Shown here piece by piece: positions 23,323-31,582 of a stretch of DNA of 64,000 nt. The position numbers were made by a program, and so were the translations under genes. Within the stretch, counting starts at the first letter, position 1. Every line of letters begins with the position of its first letter. Below the pieces are notes generated by a model that had not been told where the DNA came from, ran no database searches, and saw only the letters and a program-made list of their open reading frames with translations. Source of the stretch: an uncultured bacterium. Lineage in GTDB: Bacteria; Armatimonadota; UBA5829. Location: contig CALJES010000004.1 in NCBI GenBank assembly GCA_938074205.1, forward strand, positions 124,001 through 188,000. Reading direction: 5' to 3'.

Positions 23323-23970
23323 TCACTTCTGGCCGTATTTCTCCTGGTAACGCTTATACGCGCGTTTGATTTCTTCCTCCGGAATCGGAATCGGGGTGCC
23401 TTTCAGCATAGCCAAATGCACCGTTTTAGCAACATCTTCGCACATCACTGCTGCTTTCAGAGCTTCCTTCGGGTCGGGTCCTACTGCGAATACGCCGTGA
23501 TTCTGGAGCAGTATCGCGCGGCACGTCCCAATATACTTCACCACCGCTTCGCCGATCTGTTCCTCGCCTATCTGGGCGTACGGCGCGCAAGGTATTTGCT
23601 GACCGAATTCGTCGGCTATTGCGGTAAGAACCACCGGTATGGGCTTGCCGAGCGCGGCGAAACTGGTTGCGTAGTTCGAGTGAGTGTGTATGATGCCGTT
23701 GATATCGGGCCTGTGGCGGTAGATATATACGTGAGTGCGCGCATCGACAGAGGGCTTCAGGTCGCCTTCAATAACGTTGCATTGGAGATCGACAACTACC
23801 ATCTTCTCCGGTGTAAGCTCTTCAAATGGAACGCCGCTGGGCTTGATGACTACGTAATTCGTCTCCGGATCACGGCCGCTGGCGTTTCCGCTAGTCATGG
23901 TAACAAGTCGTTCCCGCGGAAGTGCTTGGTTTATTTCGCAAATCAGCTTTCGCAGTTCGGGCAAAAGCAT
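23323..23970 (-). CDS. Class II aldolase / L-ribulose-5-phosphate 4-epimerase-like
   Basis: 215 residues; class II aldolase/adducin fold (PF00596) with TSGNASGRDPETNYVVIKPSG, zinc histidines in IHTHSNYATSFA and LLQNHGVFAVG, and a spacing like AraD/FucA/UlaF. The AIADEFGQQIPCAPY segment is closer to AraD-type epimerases than to fuculose aldolase in my judgement. ATG 23970 has GGAGG 11 bp upstream. Heads the sugar cluster, 80 bp after gatB. Would either epimerise L-ribulose-5-P or cleave a ketose phosphate. Confidence 0.82.
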   Translation of the reverse strand: MLLPELRKLICEINQALPRERLVTMTSGNASGRDPETNYVVIKPSGVPFEELTPEKMVVVDLQCNVIEGDLKPSVDARTHVYIYRHRPDINGIIHTHSNYATSFAALGKPIPVVLTAIADEFGQQIPCAPYAQIGEEQIGEAVVKYIGTCRAILLQNHGVFAVGPDPKEALKAAVMCEDVAKTVHLAMLKGTPIPIPEEEIKRAYKRYQEKYGQK

Positions 23971-24050
23971 GCTATTTGTTACCTCCGGAAGTTGTAAGAT
24001 AGGCTATTCCTCGTTTGCAGACTCTATTTTTCGACACTGTTGGCGGCGTG

Positions 24051-25502
24051 CTATGATTCCAGTTTTTCGCGGAGGAGCTTATTGACTGTCGCAGGGTTTG
24101 CCTTGCCCTTCGTTTCTCTCATCACCTGGCCCACAAACCAGCTCAGCAGTTTGATCTCTCCTGCGCGGTAGCGCTTTACCTCGTTCGGATTTGCATCCAG
24201 CACACGGTTGACAACAGACTCGATGGCGGCTTCATCACTCACCTGTTCAAGGCCTTTTTGCCGCACAATTTCCGGCGCGGTCTTTCCAGTGGTGAACATC
24301 TCCTCGAATACAGCCTTTGCCGTGTTTCGGTTTATCGTGCCCCCGTCCACAAGTTCCAGCAATCCGCACAAATGTGTGGGCGTCAGCTTAGTCTCATTCA
24401 GCTTTTTTCCAGTGGCGTTAAGCAGCCTCAGAAGCTCAGTAGTAATCCAGTTGGCAACGGCTTTGGGATCCTTGTATCCAACAGCGCATGCGTCGTAAAA
24501 CTCCGCAAGGTCTGGCGAGTCAATAAGCACCTCTGCATCCGCTTGCGCCAACCCATAGTCCGACATAAACCTTTTAAGCTTTGCCAACGGCAGTTCCGGA
24601 AGCTCCGATCGAAGCTTTTCAATCCATTCCTCTGTGAAACGCAAAGGCACAAGATCCGGATCGGGAAAGTAGCGATATTCTTGCTCAAATTCCTTGGAGC
24701 GCATCGGCACGGTGACGCCGCGTTCATCATCCCACCGCCGCGTTTCCTGAACGACCTTGCCACCCTGCTCTAGCACTCTTATCTGTCGTTTGATCTCATA
24801 GTCTACACCCAGGTACACTGCCCGGAATGAGTTAAGGTTCTTTATTTCGGTCTTGACTCCGAACTCACTCTGGCCCTTCGGCCGCACCGAAACATTCGGT
24901 TCGCAGCGCATACTGCCCTCTTCCATCTTTACGTCGGACACGCCCAAGTAGAGCAGTATTTGTCTGAGCCTCTGCAGGTATTCGCGCGCCTCCTCGGCAG
25001 ATTCGATTTGGTCCAGCCCTTCCGGAGGCGGATTTTGGGTGACAATCTCCATCAGCGGCACTCCGCTGCGGTTATAATCGACGTAGCTGCGGTTTCCGGA
25101 AACGTGCAGGAGCTTGCCGGTGTCTTCCTCCATGTGCACGCGCCTGATTGCAATTTTCTTGCTTCTGCCGCCGGCCAGAATCTCTACCCAGCCGTTAACC
25201 CCCAGCGGATAATCGTATTGTGAGATCTGATAGTTCTTGGGCAAATCGGGGTAGTAGTAGTTCTTGCGGTGAAAGATGCACTGGGGGAGTATGGTGCAAT
25301 TGAGAGCAAGGGCGGCGCGAGCCATATACTCCACTGCCTTCTCGTTAATTACTGGCAGACTACCCGGCAGCCCCAGACATACCGGACAGCAACGAGTGTT
25401 CGGCTCCCCTCCGAACGCTACTTCGCAGCTGCAGAACATCTTTGAACGAGTCTGCAGCTCAACGTGTACTTCCATCCCTATGATTGGTTCGTACTCAGCC
25501 AT
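24051..25502 (-). CDS. gatB: Asp/Glu-tRNA amidotransferase subunit B
   Basis: 483 residues, the normal GatB length. Signature EPIIGMEVHVELQTRSKMFC at the N-terminus, zinc-type cysteines (CSCE ... CCPVCLGLPG), DYNRSGVPLMEIVT and MRCEPNVSVR are diagnostic; the C-terminal YqeY-like tail ends WFVGQVMRETKGKANPATVNKLLREKL. Transfers ammonia made by GatA to Glu or Asp on mischarged tRNA. Third gene of gatC-gatA-gatB, 48 bp after gatA. Confidence 0.97.
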   Translation of the reverse strand: MAEYEPIIGMEVHVELQTRSKMFCSCEVAFGGEPNTRCCPVCLGLPGSLPVINEKAVEYMARAALALNCTILPQCIFHRKNYYYPDLPKNYQISQYDYPLGVNGWVEILAGGRSKKIAIRRVHMEEDTGKLLHVSGNRSYVDYNRSGVPLMEIVTQNPPPEGLDQIESAEEAREYLQRLRQILLYLGVSDVKMEEGSMRCEPNVSVRPKGQSEFGVKTEIKNLNSFRAVYLGVDYEIKRQIRVLEQGGKVVQETRRWDDERGVTVPMRSKEFEQEYRYFPDPDLVPLRFTEEWIEKLRSELPELPLAKLKRFMSDYGLAQADAEVLIDSPDLAEFYDACAVGYKDPKAVANWITTELLRLLNATGKKLNETKLTPTHLCGLLELVDGGTINRNTAKAVFEEMFTTGKTAPEIVRQKGLEQVSDEAAIESVVNRVLDANPNEVKRYRAGEIKLLSWFVGQVMRETKGKANPATVNKLLREKLES

Positions 25503-25550
25503 AATACGCGTCTCTTAGATCGTCAGCGGAGTCCGTTTGCCGCAGTCGGC

Positions 25551-27053
25551 CTAGAGTGGCGGCCTCTTGCGGTGGTGTTCAGTGTGCTGTTCGTAGGTAA
25601 AAGCTACCCGTATCAATGTCTCCTCGTCGAGCCCTCTCGCCATTATTTGCAGACCTATCGGCAGCTCTTCTTTGAAACCGCACGGAACGGATATGCCCGG
25701 TATACCAGCGAGATTAGCCGGGATTGTGCATATGTCGGCAAGCTTCATAGCGTACGGATCGTCTGCTCTCTCACCTATTCCGAACGCCACTGTGGGTGAT
25801 GTCGGTGTGATGAGGACGTCGAACTTCTCGAAAGCCTTGTCGAAATCGCGCCTCAGCAGAGTTCTCACCTTCTGCGCTTTTAAGTAGTACGCATCGTAGT
25901 AACCGGCGGACAGCGCATACGTGCCAATCATGATGCGCTGCTTGACTTCAGCCCCGAACCCTTGCTCCCGCGTTTTCTCGAACATCGAGACGATACTGCT
26001 CTTTGCTTCGCGTGTTTGTCGGGTCACTGTGCCGCTGTCGGGAGCCACTCGCAATCCGTAGCGAACCCCGTCGTAGCGTGCCAGATTGGAGCTGCACTCT
26101 GCCGGCGCGATTATGTAGTATACTGCCAGCCCGTATTCCACACTTGGCATCGATGTCTCCTCAGCGTGCGCCCCAAGCTCCACGAGAAGGTCTACGGCGC
26201 TGCGCACCGCATCCTCAACTTCCGGATCTGTCCCGAAACCGAAAAACTCCTTTGGAACCCCAATCTTGAGCCCCTTGACATCAGCCCTGAGCGACTGCGT
26301 GAAATCCGGGACAGGCACGTCAAGCGACGTGGAGTCGCGTGGGTCTTTGCCGCATATGGCGTTAAGTACTATGGCACAGTCGGTGACGTCTTTGGTGATC
26401 GGGCCGATCTGGTCTAATGAGCTTGCGAAGGCTACCAGTCCGTAGCGGGAGACTCGGCCGTAGGTCGGCTTCATCCCTACAACTCCGCAGAACGATGCCG
26501 GCTGTCTGATAGATCCTCCAGTGTCTGATCCCAGCGCAAAGGCGCACTCGTTCGCCGCAACTGCAGCAGCCGAACCGCCGCTGGAGCCGCCTGGAACGGT
26601 ATCCAGGTTCCAGGGGTTGCGCGTGACAAAGAAGCCTGAGTTTTCAGTCGATGAGCCCATGGCGAACTCATCTAGGTTTGTTTTTCCAACGAGTATCGCT
26701 CGCGACTCATTCAGCCTTTCGACCACAGTCGCGTCATATATGGGCTTATAGTTATAGAGGATTTTAGACGCGCACGTGGTCAATATGCCGCGCGTGCACA
26801 TGTTGTCTTTGATCGCCACGGGTATTCCGACCAGGGGGTTAGCCAGCAGATCTCCCCGAGAAAGCACCTCATCGACAGCTTCAGCCTGCTTGAGCGCATG
26901 TTCTGGTGTAGTAGTTATGAATGCCCGCACGCGCGAATCAACTTCTTCTATACGTCTTATGAAACTTTCGGCAACCTCCCGCGCGCTGACTTGCTTGCTG
27001 CGAAGTAAGTCGTGAATCTCGTGTATAGTTAGCTCATACAGCGCGTCTGTCAT
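25551..27053 (-). CDS. gatA: Asp/Glu-tRNA amidotransferase subunit A
   Basis: 500 residues of the amidase signature family. The catalytic Ser-cisSer-Lys triad is visible: Lys in [12 protein letters not shown], and the Gly/Ser-rich [14 protein letters not shown] with [16 protein letters not shown]-terminal [14 protein letters not shown] and [15 protein letters not shown] are typical of GatA. Hydrolyses glutamine to supply ammonia to GatB. Between gatC (50 bp gap) and gatB. Confidence 0.97.
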   Translation of the reverse strand: MTDALYELTIHEIHDLLRSKQVSAREVAESFIRRIEEVDSRVRAFITTTPEHALKQAEAVDEVLSRGDLLANPLVGIPVAIKDNMCTRGILTTCASKILYNYKPIYDATVVERLNESRAILVGKTNLDEFAMGSSTENSGFFVTRNPWNLDTVPGGSSGGSAAAVAANECAFALGSDTGGSIRQPASFCGVVGMKPTYGRVSRYGLVAFASSLDQIGPITKDVTDCAIVLNAICGKDPRDSTSLDVPVPDFTQSLRADVKGLKIGVPKEFFGFGTDPEVEDAVRSAVDLLVELGAHAEETSMPSVEYGLAVYYIIAPAECSSNLARYDGVRYGLRVAPDSGTVTRQTREAKSSIVSMFEKTREQGFGAEVKQRIMIGTYALSAGYYDAYYLKAQKVRTLLRRDFDKAFEKFDVLITPTSPTVAFGIGERADDPYAMKLADICTIPANLAGIPGISVPCGFKEELPIGLQIMARGLDEETLIRVAFTYEQHTEHHRKRPPL

Positions 27054-27103
27054 ACTGTGTTCGGTCCTCTGCGTTACCCTCCGAAAAACTTCGGTCTTAG
27101 CGC

Positions 27104-27394
27104 TTACGTTTCTACCACCCTGGGAACGACAAAGCAGTCGTCAGCAACGTCGGGAGCGTTGGCAAGAACATCGTTCACCGGAAGCGATTCCCCCGGCTCA
27201 TCCTTACGAAAGACGTTGAACACGGGGATCACATGGGACGTAGGCTCCACAGCTTCTGTATCCAACTGCTGCAGCTTTTCGAAGTGTTCAAGGAGGCGGT
27301 TTATGTGGCCGGCTAGGGTTTCCTTTTCTTCTTCTGTCAGCTCCAAACGGGACAAGCGAGCTACGTCTGCAATGTCCTGGGCAGTTAGTTTCAT
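27104..27394 (-). CDS. gatC: Asp/Glu-tRNA amidotransferase subunit C
   Basis: 96 residues from ATG 27394, chosen because AAGGTGGG lies 4-11 bp upstream and family proteins begin near [20 protein letters not shown], as here. A longer frame adds 33 unrelated residues. GatC stabilises the GatAB complex. A 9-bp hairpin sits just before the ribosome site. Confidence 0.95.
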   Translation of the reverse strand: MKLTAQDIADVARLSRLELTEEEKETLAGHINRLLEHFEKLQQLDTEAVEPTSHVIPVFNVFRKDEPGESLPVNDVLANAPDVADDCFVVPRVVET

Positions 27395-27408
27395 ACACCC
27401 ACCTTGCG

Positions 27409-27430
27409 GATACGCTCCAACGAGCGTATC
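27409..27430 (-). promoter_or_regulatory. Leader hairpin directly upstream of the gatC ribosome site
   Basis: GATACGCTC (27409-27417) and GAGCGTATC (27422-27430) form a perfect 9-bp stem with a 4-nt loop, ending 3-4 nt before AAGGTGGG. It could modulate translation initiation, but it could also be a neutral stem. Confidence 0.4.
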
Positions 27431-27463
27431 AAATGCGGTTCGTTGGTTTTCGGAAGCTGCCCA

Positions 27464-27493
27464 ATTATAACACTGAGCATGTTCGATCATCAA
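27464..27493 (-). promoter_or_regulatory. gatCAB promoter
   Basis: TTGATG (27493-27488), 18 bp, TATAAT (27469-27464) on the minus strand; transcription would start near 27457, giving a 63-nt leader. It lies back to back with the fruK promoter. Confidence 0.6.
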
Positions 27494-27536
27494 GGCTCCG
27501 AATTGCCCGTGATTGCCTGTTGCCGAGACAGCTCAT

Positions 27537-27565
27537 TTGACACTAAGCTTGGGCAAGCCTAGAAT
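27537..27565 (+). promoter_or_regulatory. Promoter of the 1-phosphofructokinase-tatA genes
   Basis: TTGACA (27537-27542), 17 bp, TAGAAT (27560-27565). Near-consensus; leader about 20 nt before AAGGAG and the GTG start at 27592. Confidence 0.7.
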
Positions 27566-27591
27566 TACTGTGCACCCATAAGGAGTAGGTC

Positions 27592-28524
27592 GTGATACTA
27601 ACGGTTACACTAAACGCTTCCATAGACAAAACATACACCATCGAGTCGTTCACGGTGGACCGGATCAACCGGCCGAGCCAGTGTCGAACCGTGCCGGGCG
27701 GCAAAGGTATAAATGTAGCGCGCGTTTTAAAAGAGCTCGGACGCGATGCGCTAACCACCGGGTTCCTGGGCGGTTCGATAGGCAACGCAATCGCGCAAGG
27801 CCTCGACAGGGAAGGGATAAAGCACGATTTTGTAAGGGTGGAAGACGAGTCGAGGCTGTGCATAAAGATCGTCGATCCCCAAAACGGCACGCAAACCGAG
27901 ATAAACGAACCCGGACCAACGGTTACCGACCTCGAATTGGAGGCGTTGATCTCAAAGGTGGACAACCTGGTTCGCGGCTGTGATTTTCTAGTTCTCTCCG
28001 GTAACTGCCCTCCAGGAGTGCCTGCCAACTTCTACGCGGAACTTATAGGTCTGGCGAGTCAACTAGATGTCAAAACGGTCCTCGATGCCAGCGGCGCGCA
28101 CATGGCAGAGGGTGTGAAAGCAGCTCCCTATATGATAAAGCCGAACGTCTCAGAACTGTCTGAGCTGACCGGCCAAGAGCTGTGCACGCTTGAAGAGATA
28201 TTGGCTGCTGCGAATAGTCTAAGGGATAGCGGTATTGAAATAGTTGCGGTAACTATGGGTCGTAGCGGCGCAGTTGTAACCGACGGCAGTCAGGCTTGGC
28301 AAGCAATCCCGCCTGAGATTAAGTTTGCAAGTTCTGTGGGCTCGGGGGATTCTTTTGTGGCGGCGTTTTTGGACAGTCTGCTCAGGGGCGATTCGCTTAG
28401 CGAAGCGCTTGCTTGGGGAACTGCAGCCGGAGCTGCAAATGCCACGACATATGGTGCCGGTTTTTGTTCCAAAAGTAGTATAATAGATATCAGACAGGGC
28501 GTGACCCTGAACCGCATAGCCTGA
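27592..28524 (+). CDS. fruK: 1-phosphofructokinase family hexose kinase
   Basis: 310 residues; GTG start with AAGGAG at 27580-27585. PfkB/ribokinase fold with N-terminal TVTLNASIDKTY, PGGKGINVARVLKELG and the C-terminal anion-hole/catalytic motif VGSGDSFVAAFL (Asp as base). KPNVSELSELTG is typical of 1-phosphofructokinase and tagatose-6-phosphate kinase (FruK/LacC). Phosphorylates fructose-1-phosphate or a related hexose phosphate with ATP. No PTS gene is nearby, so the physiological substrate is uncertain. Followed 15 bp later by two tatA genes. Confidence 0.85.
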   Translation: MILTVTLNASIDKTYTIESFTVDRINRPSQCRTVPGGKGINVARVLKELGRDALTTGFLGGSIGNAIAQGLDREGIKHDFVRVEDESRLCIKIVDPQNGTQTEINEPGPTVTDLELEALISKVDNLVRGCDFLVLSGNCPPGVPANFYAELIGLASQLDVKTVLDASGAHMAEGVKAAPYMIKPNVSELSELTGQELCTLEEILAAANSLRDSGIEIVAVTMGRSGAVVTDGSQAWQAIPPEIKFASSVGSGDSFVAAFLDSLLRGDSLSEALAWGTAAGAANATTYGAGFCSKSSIIDIRQGVTLNRIA

Positions 28525-28539
28525 AAGAAGGGTTGTCCT

Positions 28540-28782
28540 ATGTTCCATATGGGAACTCAGGAAATTATAATCATTCTCGTGCTGGCGCTAATCATTTTCG
28601 GTCCGAAGAAGCTCCCCGAAATCGGTCGTTCAATAGGCCAGGGGCTTCGCGAACTCAGGCGCGCCTCACGCGAGGTCATGGAAACCATAGAACAAGTAGA
28701 TGAACCGGAGCCCACACCCAGCTGGGCGTCGGAGAGTTCAAAGGAGAGCATAGTCAATGCTGCCGATAGCGATCGGGACTAA
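28540..28782 (+). CDS. tatA: Twin-arginine translocase TatA/E-family protein (first copy)
   Basis: 80 residues. One N-terminal transmembrane helix (TQEIIIILVLALIIFGP), the conserved FGPKKLPEIGRSIGQGLRELR hinge and amphipathic helix in two parts, then an acidic tail. This is the TatA architecture; forms the protein-conducting part of the Tat pathway in the inner membrane. Its reading frame overlaps the second tatA by 26 bp. tatC is not in this window. Confidence 0.9.
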   Translation: MFHMGTQEIIIILVLALIIFGPKKLPEIGRSIGQGLRELRRASREVMETIEQVDEPEPTPSWASESSKESIVNAADSDRD

Positions 28783-28960
28783 TGAAGCCATCATAATTGT
28801 TGGCATTATCGTACTCCTCTTCGGGGTCAAGAAGCTGCCGGAGCTAGGAAGGTCGCTTGCGGAAGGGATCCACGAGTTTAAGAAGGCCTCCAGGAAAGCT
28901 CAAGAGGAGTCAGGATCCGAAGACGCTGAGCGAACGAAGACGACGGAATCGCAAGGCTAA
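28757..28960 (+). CDS. tatA: Twin-arginine translocase TatA/E-family protein (second copy)
   Basis: 67 residues; AAGGAG at 28741-28746 lies 10 bp before the ATG, inside the first copy. Helix AIIIVGIIVLLFG, then VKKLPELGRSLAEGIHEF and a charged tail. FG-V-KK in place of FGPKK distinguishes it from the first copy. Two different TatA-type proteins in tandem may play TatA- and TatB-like roles. The DUF362 protein at 8.6-9.5 kb is a likely Tat substrate. Confidence 0.88.
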   Translation: MLPIAIGTNEAIIIVGIIVLLFGVKKLPELGRSLAEGIHEFKKASRKAQEESGSEDAERTKTTESQG

Positions 28961-29033
28961 CGTCTGAAGCTCCGATTTTCCTCTACCTTATCCCTAGGCC
29001 GCGACAGACGCATTGCCAGAGCATTCTGTCGCG

Positions 29034-29639
29034 CTACATTTCATGGGGGTTGAACACAGCTAACTCATCCATCCAAGCAGCGGCGCAAATGGGATTCTCA
29101 AATTCTTTGAATACCCCGCCCTCGACTGTGAACTTTGCCGCTTCTAGCGCGCAGGACGCGTTAAACGGATAGCTCTTGTTATCCAGTCGGTTTAGTTCGT
29201 AAGTGCAAATAATTCGGCAAGAGTTTTCGGTCAGGCCGAAAGCCTCTATTTCGAGAGCATCTTCCCTGACAATTCCTATGAACCCGCAATCCTCGCTGAT
29301 CACGCCTGCGATGCGCGGCGTATTGTACTCGTCCCTCTCGTATCCCATCTCACTGAGCACTCTTTGGACGGCGAGATCGGGAGACATACCCTTTTGGATC
29401 TGATCAAAGATGGCGTCGGTATGGGAACCGTTGGATACCACCACTGCATCTTCGCCCACACGAATGCAGTTGTATGCGATATATGGGTTCCTTTTCATAT
29501 CCTCCGGATCAAGCGGTTGTATAGCCACGGCATTGTCGACAATTCTTGCCACTCGGTTCGGGAATGATCTCGACGAGACCCGATAAGCCACAAATGGCCG
29601 GTTTGTCTTGCCAACTACAACTATGCGTCCTACGTACAC
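29034..29639 (-). CDS. IMP cyclohydrolase, archaeal PurO type
   Basis: 201 residues from GTG 29639, chosen because GGAGGGG (29645-29651) precedes it and the PurO family starts near YVGRIVVVG; a longer frame adds 26 unrelated residues. Conserved segments: FVAYRVSSRSFPNR, DPEDMKRNPYIAYNCIRV, VVSNGSHTDAIFDQI and YNTPRIAGVI. PurO closes the ring of FAICAR to IMP in purine synthesis, replacing the C-terminal activity of PurH. It stands alone here. Occurs mainly in archaea and scattered bacteria. Confidence 0.85.
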   Translation of the reverse strand: MYVGRIVVVGKTNRPFVAYRVSSRSFPNRVARIVDNAVAIQPLDPEDMKRNPYIAYNCIRVGEDAVVVSNGSHTDAIFDQIQKGMSPDLAVQRVLSEMGYERDEYNTPRIAGVISEDCGFIGIVREDALEIEAFGLTENSCRIICTYELNRLDNKSYPFNASCALEAAKFTVEGGVFKEFENPICAAAWMDELAVFNPHEM

Positions 29640-30138
29640 CTCGTCCCCTCCTGGCATTTCTGAGAACGGACAGAGTTTACAACCGGGCTTTTGGATTGTC
29701 AATAATAAGTCTTTCAATTAGATGGCCAGTTAGCATTGTCATGGGGACCACTTAACACGGTTTACTCGTGAGCCAGGAGTAGCTCGGAAGACTATGTTTA
29801 TGTGTATACGCAAGCTGTTCATCATTATGCGGTAAACTTTGAACATAATTGTCCGTATTGAACAAACTGAGGTTTCAGTTAGAATCTATTATACTGCGAA
29901 CAAATGTGAGTTGTGTGTGAATCAACACGATAATTCAACCACAAATACTATACTAAAACGGTCGCACAATGTTATGTTATTAATCTTTAACTTGTCTATA
30001 GTGGACATTAGATTCTTGAAAACAAGGGCGTATGTGAATTGTGGGTCTTAGTTATGGAATGGATTATTAGGTCGACATTAGTGACCTTCATCGGGTAAGT
30101 GGACTAAAATTTTAACGAAATTGGAGGTCATTAACCGT
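29640..30138. other. AT-rich intergenic region before the HD-GYP gene
   Basis: About 500 bp with no supported gene and clearly richer in A/T (roughly 29760-30120) than its surroundings. Features: a candidate plus-strand promoter TTGAAC (29858-29863), 16 bp, TAGAAT (29880-29885), which would give a leader of about 245 nt; and a possible hairpin around 29911-29944 (TTGTG-TG-TGAAT pairing with ATTCA-AC-CACAA). No known riboswitch pattern was recognised. Short frames here lack ribosome sites. Confidence 0.4.
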
Positions 30139-31341
30139 ATGAAAAGGTCGGGCCGGTCTTCAAAAAGGTGTCGTAGAAGGTCGTTGCGGCTGGGATCACG
30201 ACTCCTTGAGAGCGCCTATACACAGGACGGCACTCTTCTACTCCGCGCCGGTGCCAGGATTGATACCCTTTCTGAACTAGAAAGACTAAATCAACCCGAC
30301 GTCAGATTCGGTGATAAACGCACTGCCGAAATTCCGCTTGACATAGATAACGAAAAGTCGCTCGATGCAGCTGCGTTAGAGCCCGACCATCAGGTTACCG
30401 AATTCTTGCAGAAGTTAGAGCGAGCTCGAGAAATTAAGCTCGGAGCCGTTGCTGAAGTAGAGGCTATATTTGGCAGCGTCTACGGTGGAGAAGCCATAAA
30501 TCTCGAAGCCGCCCGACGCACAGTTGCCCAACTGCTAGAGCAGCTTTTAGATGATCCTAGGGCTTTAGTTTCGCTCACCCAACTCAAGGACGTGGATTCA
30601 TACACTTACACGCACTCGGTTCACGTGAGCATTTTGGCTATGCATCTAGCTTTGCATACCGACTTCCGTGATCAAGTTGAGGCGATCGGACTGGGTGCGC
30701 TGTTGCATGACATAGGTAAGGTACAAATCCCGGTGAGTATCCTAAATAAGCAAGGTCCGCTAGATGCTGATGAGATGAATCAAGTAAAGCGACATCCTGT
30801 TCTGGGGGTAGAGCAGTTAAAAAAGTCCGGCGAAAAGCGCGCCGCGGTTCTTGATTGCGTTTTATATCATCACGAGAGAATCAGCGGACGCGGATACCCA
30901 GAGGGCAAACGAGGACATCACATTTCCCCTTATGCCATGATAACTGCCATAGCGGACGTCTATGACGCACTTACTACCGATCGACCCTACAGACCGGCAA
31001 TGAATCCCAAAGAAGCAATATTGCTGATGGCTCGACAAATGTCCGAGGATCTACACGAGAGGCTACTAGAATGCTTTGTTTCTCTGATAGGCTATTATCC
31101 CACTGGAAGCGAGGTGCAGCTCAGCAACGGGTTCAAAGCGCGTGTACTCAGGCATTATGCCTCTCGGCCCAACCAGCCGACATTAATCTTGACTGCTGAT
31201 GCTGAAGGGCAACCCATACCCGATATGCCGATAATCGATATGTCCAGGGAGCACAGCGTATCAATAGTGGGATTCGTGCGAGGTGAGGGAGGCTTTAAAG
31301 TTGCGCGGGACTTCGTGGACGACTTAAGAAAGGCTGCCTGA
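30139..31341 (+). CDS. HD-GYP domain protein, probable c-di-GMP phosphodiesterase
   Basis: 400 residues from ATG 30139 (GGAGG at 30123-30127). Basic N-terminus (MKRSGRSSKRCRRRSLRLG), then a segment resembling the DUF3391-like N-terminal part of HD-GYP proteins. The HD-GYP domain covers about residues 135-320: THSVHVSILAM, HD in LLHDIGKVQIP (about 190), HHERISGRGYPEG (GYP about 252-254) and ADVYDALTTDRPYRP. All metal ligands and the GYP motif are intact, so hydrolysis of c-di-GMP is expected. No membrane segment or receiver domain. A terminator follows. Confidence 0.9.
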   Translation: MKRSGRSSKRCRRRSLRLGSRLLESAYTQDGTLLLRAGARIDTLSELERLNQPDVRFGDKRTAEIPLDIDNEKSLDAAALEPDHQVTEFLQKLERAREIKLGAVAEVEAIFGSVYGGEAINLEAARRTVAQLLEQLLDDPRALVSLTQLKDVDSYTYTHSVHVSILAMHLALHTDFRDQVEAIGLGALLHDIGKVQIPVSILNKQGPLDADEMNQVKRHPVLGVEQLKKSGEKRAAVLDCVLYHHERISGRGYPEGKRGHHISPYAMITAIADVYDALTTDRPYRPAMNPKEAILLMARQMSEDLHERLLECFVSLIGYYPTGSEVQLSNGFKARVLRHYASRPNQPTLILTADAEGQPIPDMPIIDMSREHSVSIVGFVRGEGGFKVARDFVDDLRKAA

Positions 31342-31480
31342 GGTGGTATTGGTCTGAGGCCAAAAAACCTCGCCATCGCTTCAGAGGATGGAACCTGCGT
31401 CAGCTCGCTGGCGTAATAAAAAGTGGGATAAAGTAAAGGACGCCGCCAGCAGAAAGCCTCTTGACAGCCTCCTCTGGAAG

Positions 31481-31510
31481 CCCCGCGGAAAGGATGCCGC
31501 GGGGTTTCCT
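31481..31510 (+). terminator. Terminator of the HD-GYP gene
   Basis: CCCCGCGG (31481-31488) and CCGCGGGG (31497-31504) form an 8-bp stem followed by TTTCCT, 140 bp past the stop codon. Confidence 0.6.
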
Positions 31511-31582
31511 GCGTACTTCCAACACTTTCAGTCGTCACTATCAAACTGCTCGAAAGAACCTGCCCAGTGATTTCACGGTGAC

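Noticed and set aside
29839-30051. 70-codon frame in the AT-rich region before the HD-GYP gene
   Set aside because: No ribosome site, no domain, and codon use driven by the local AT bias.
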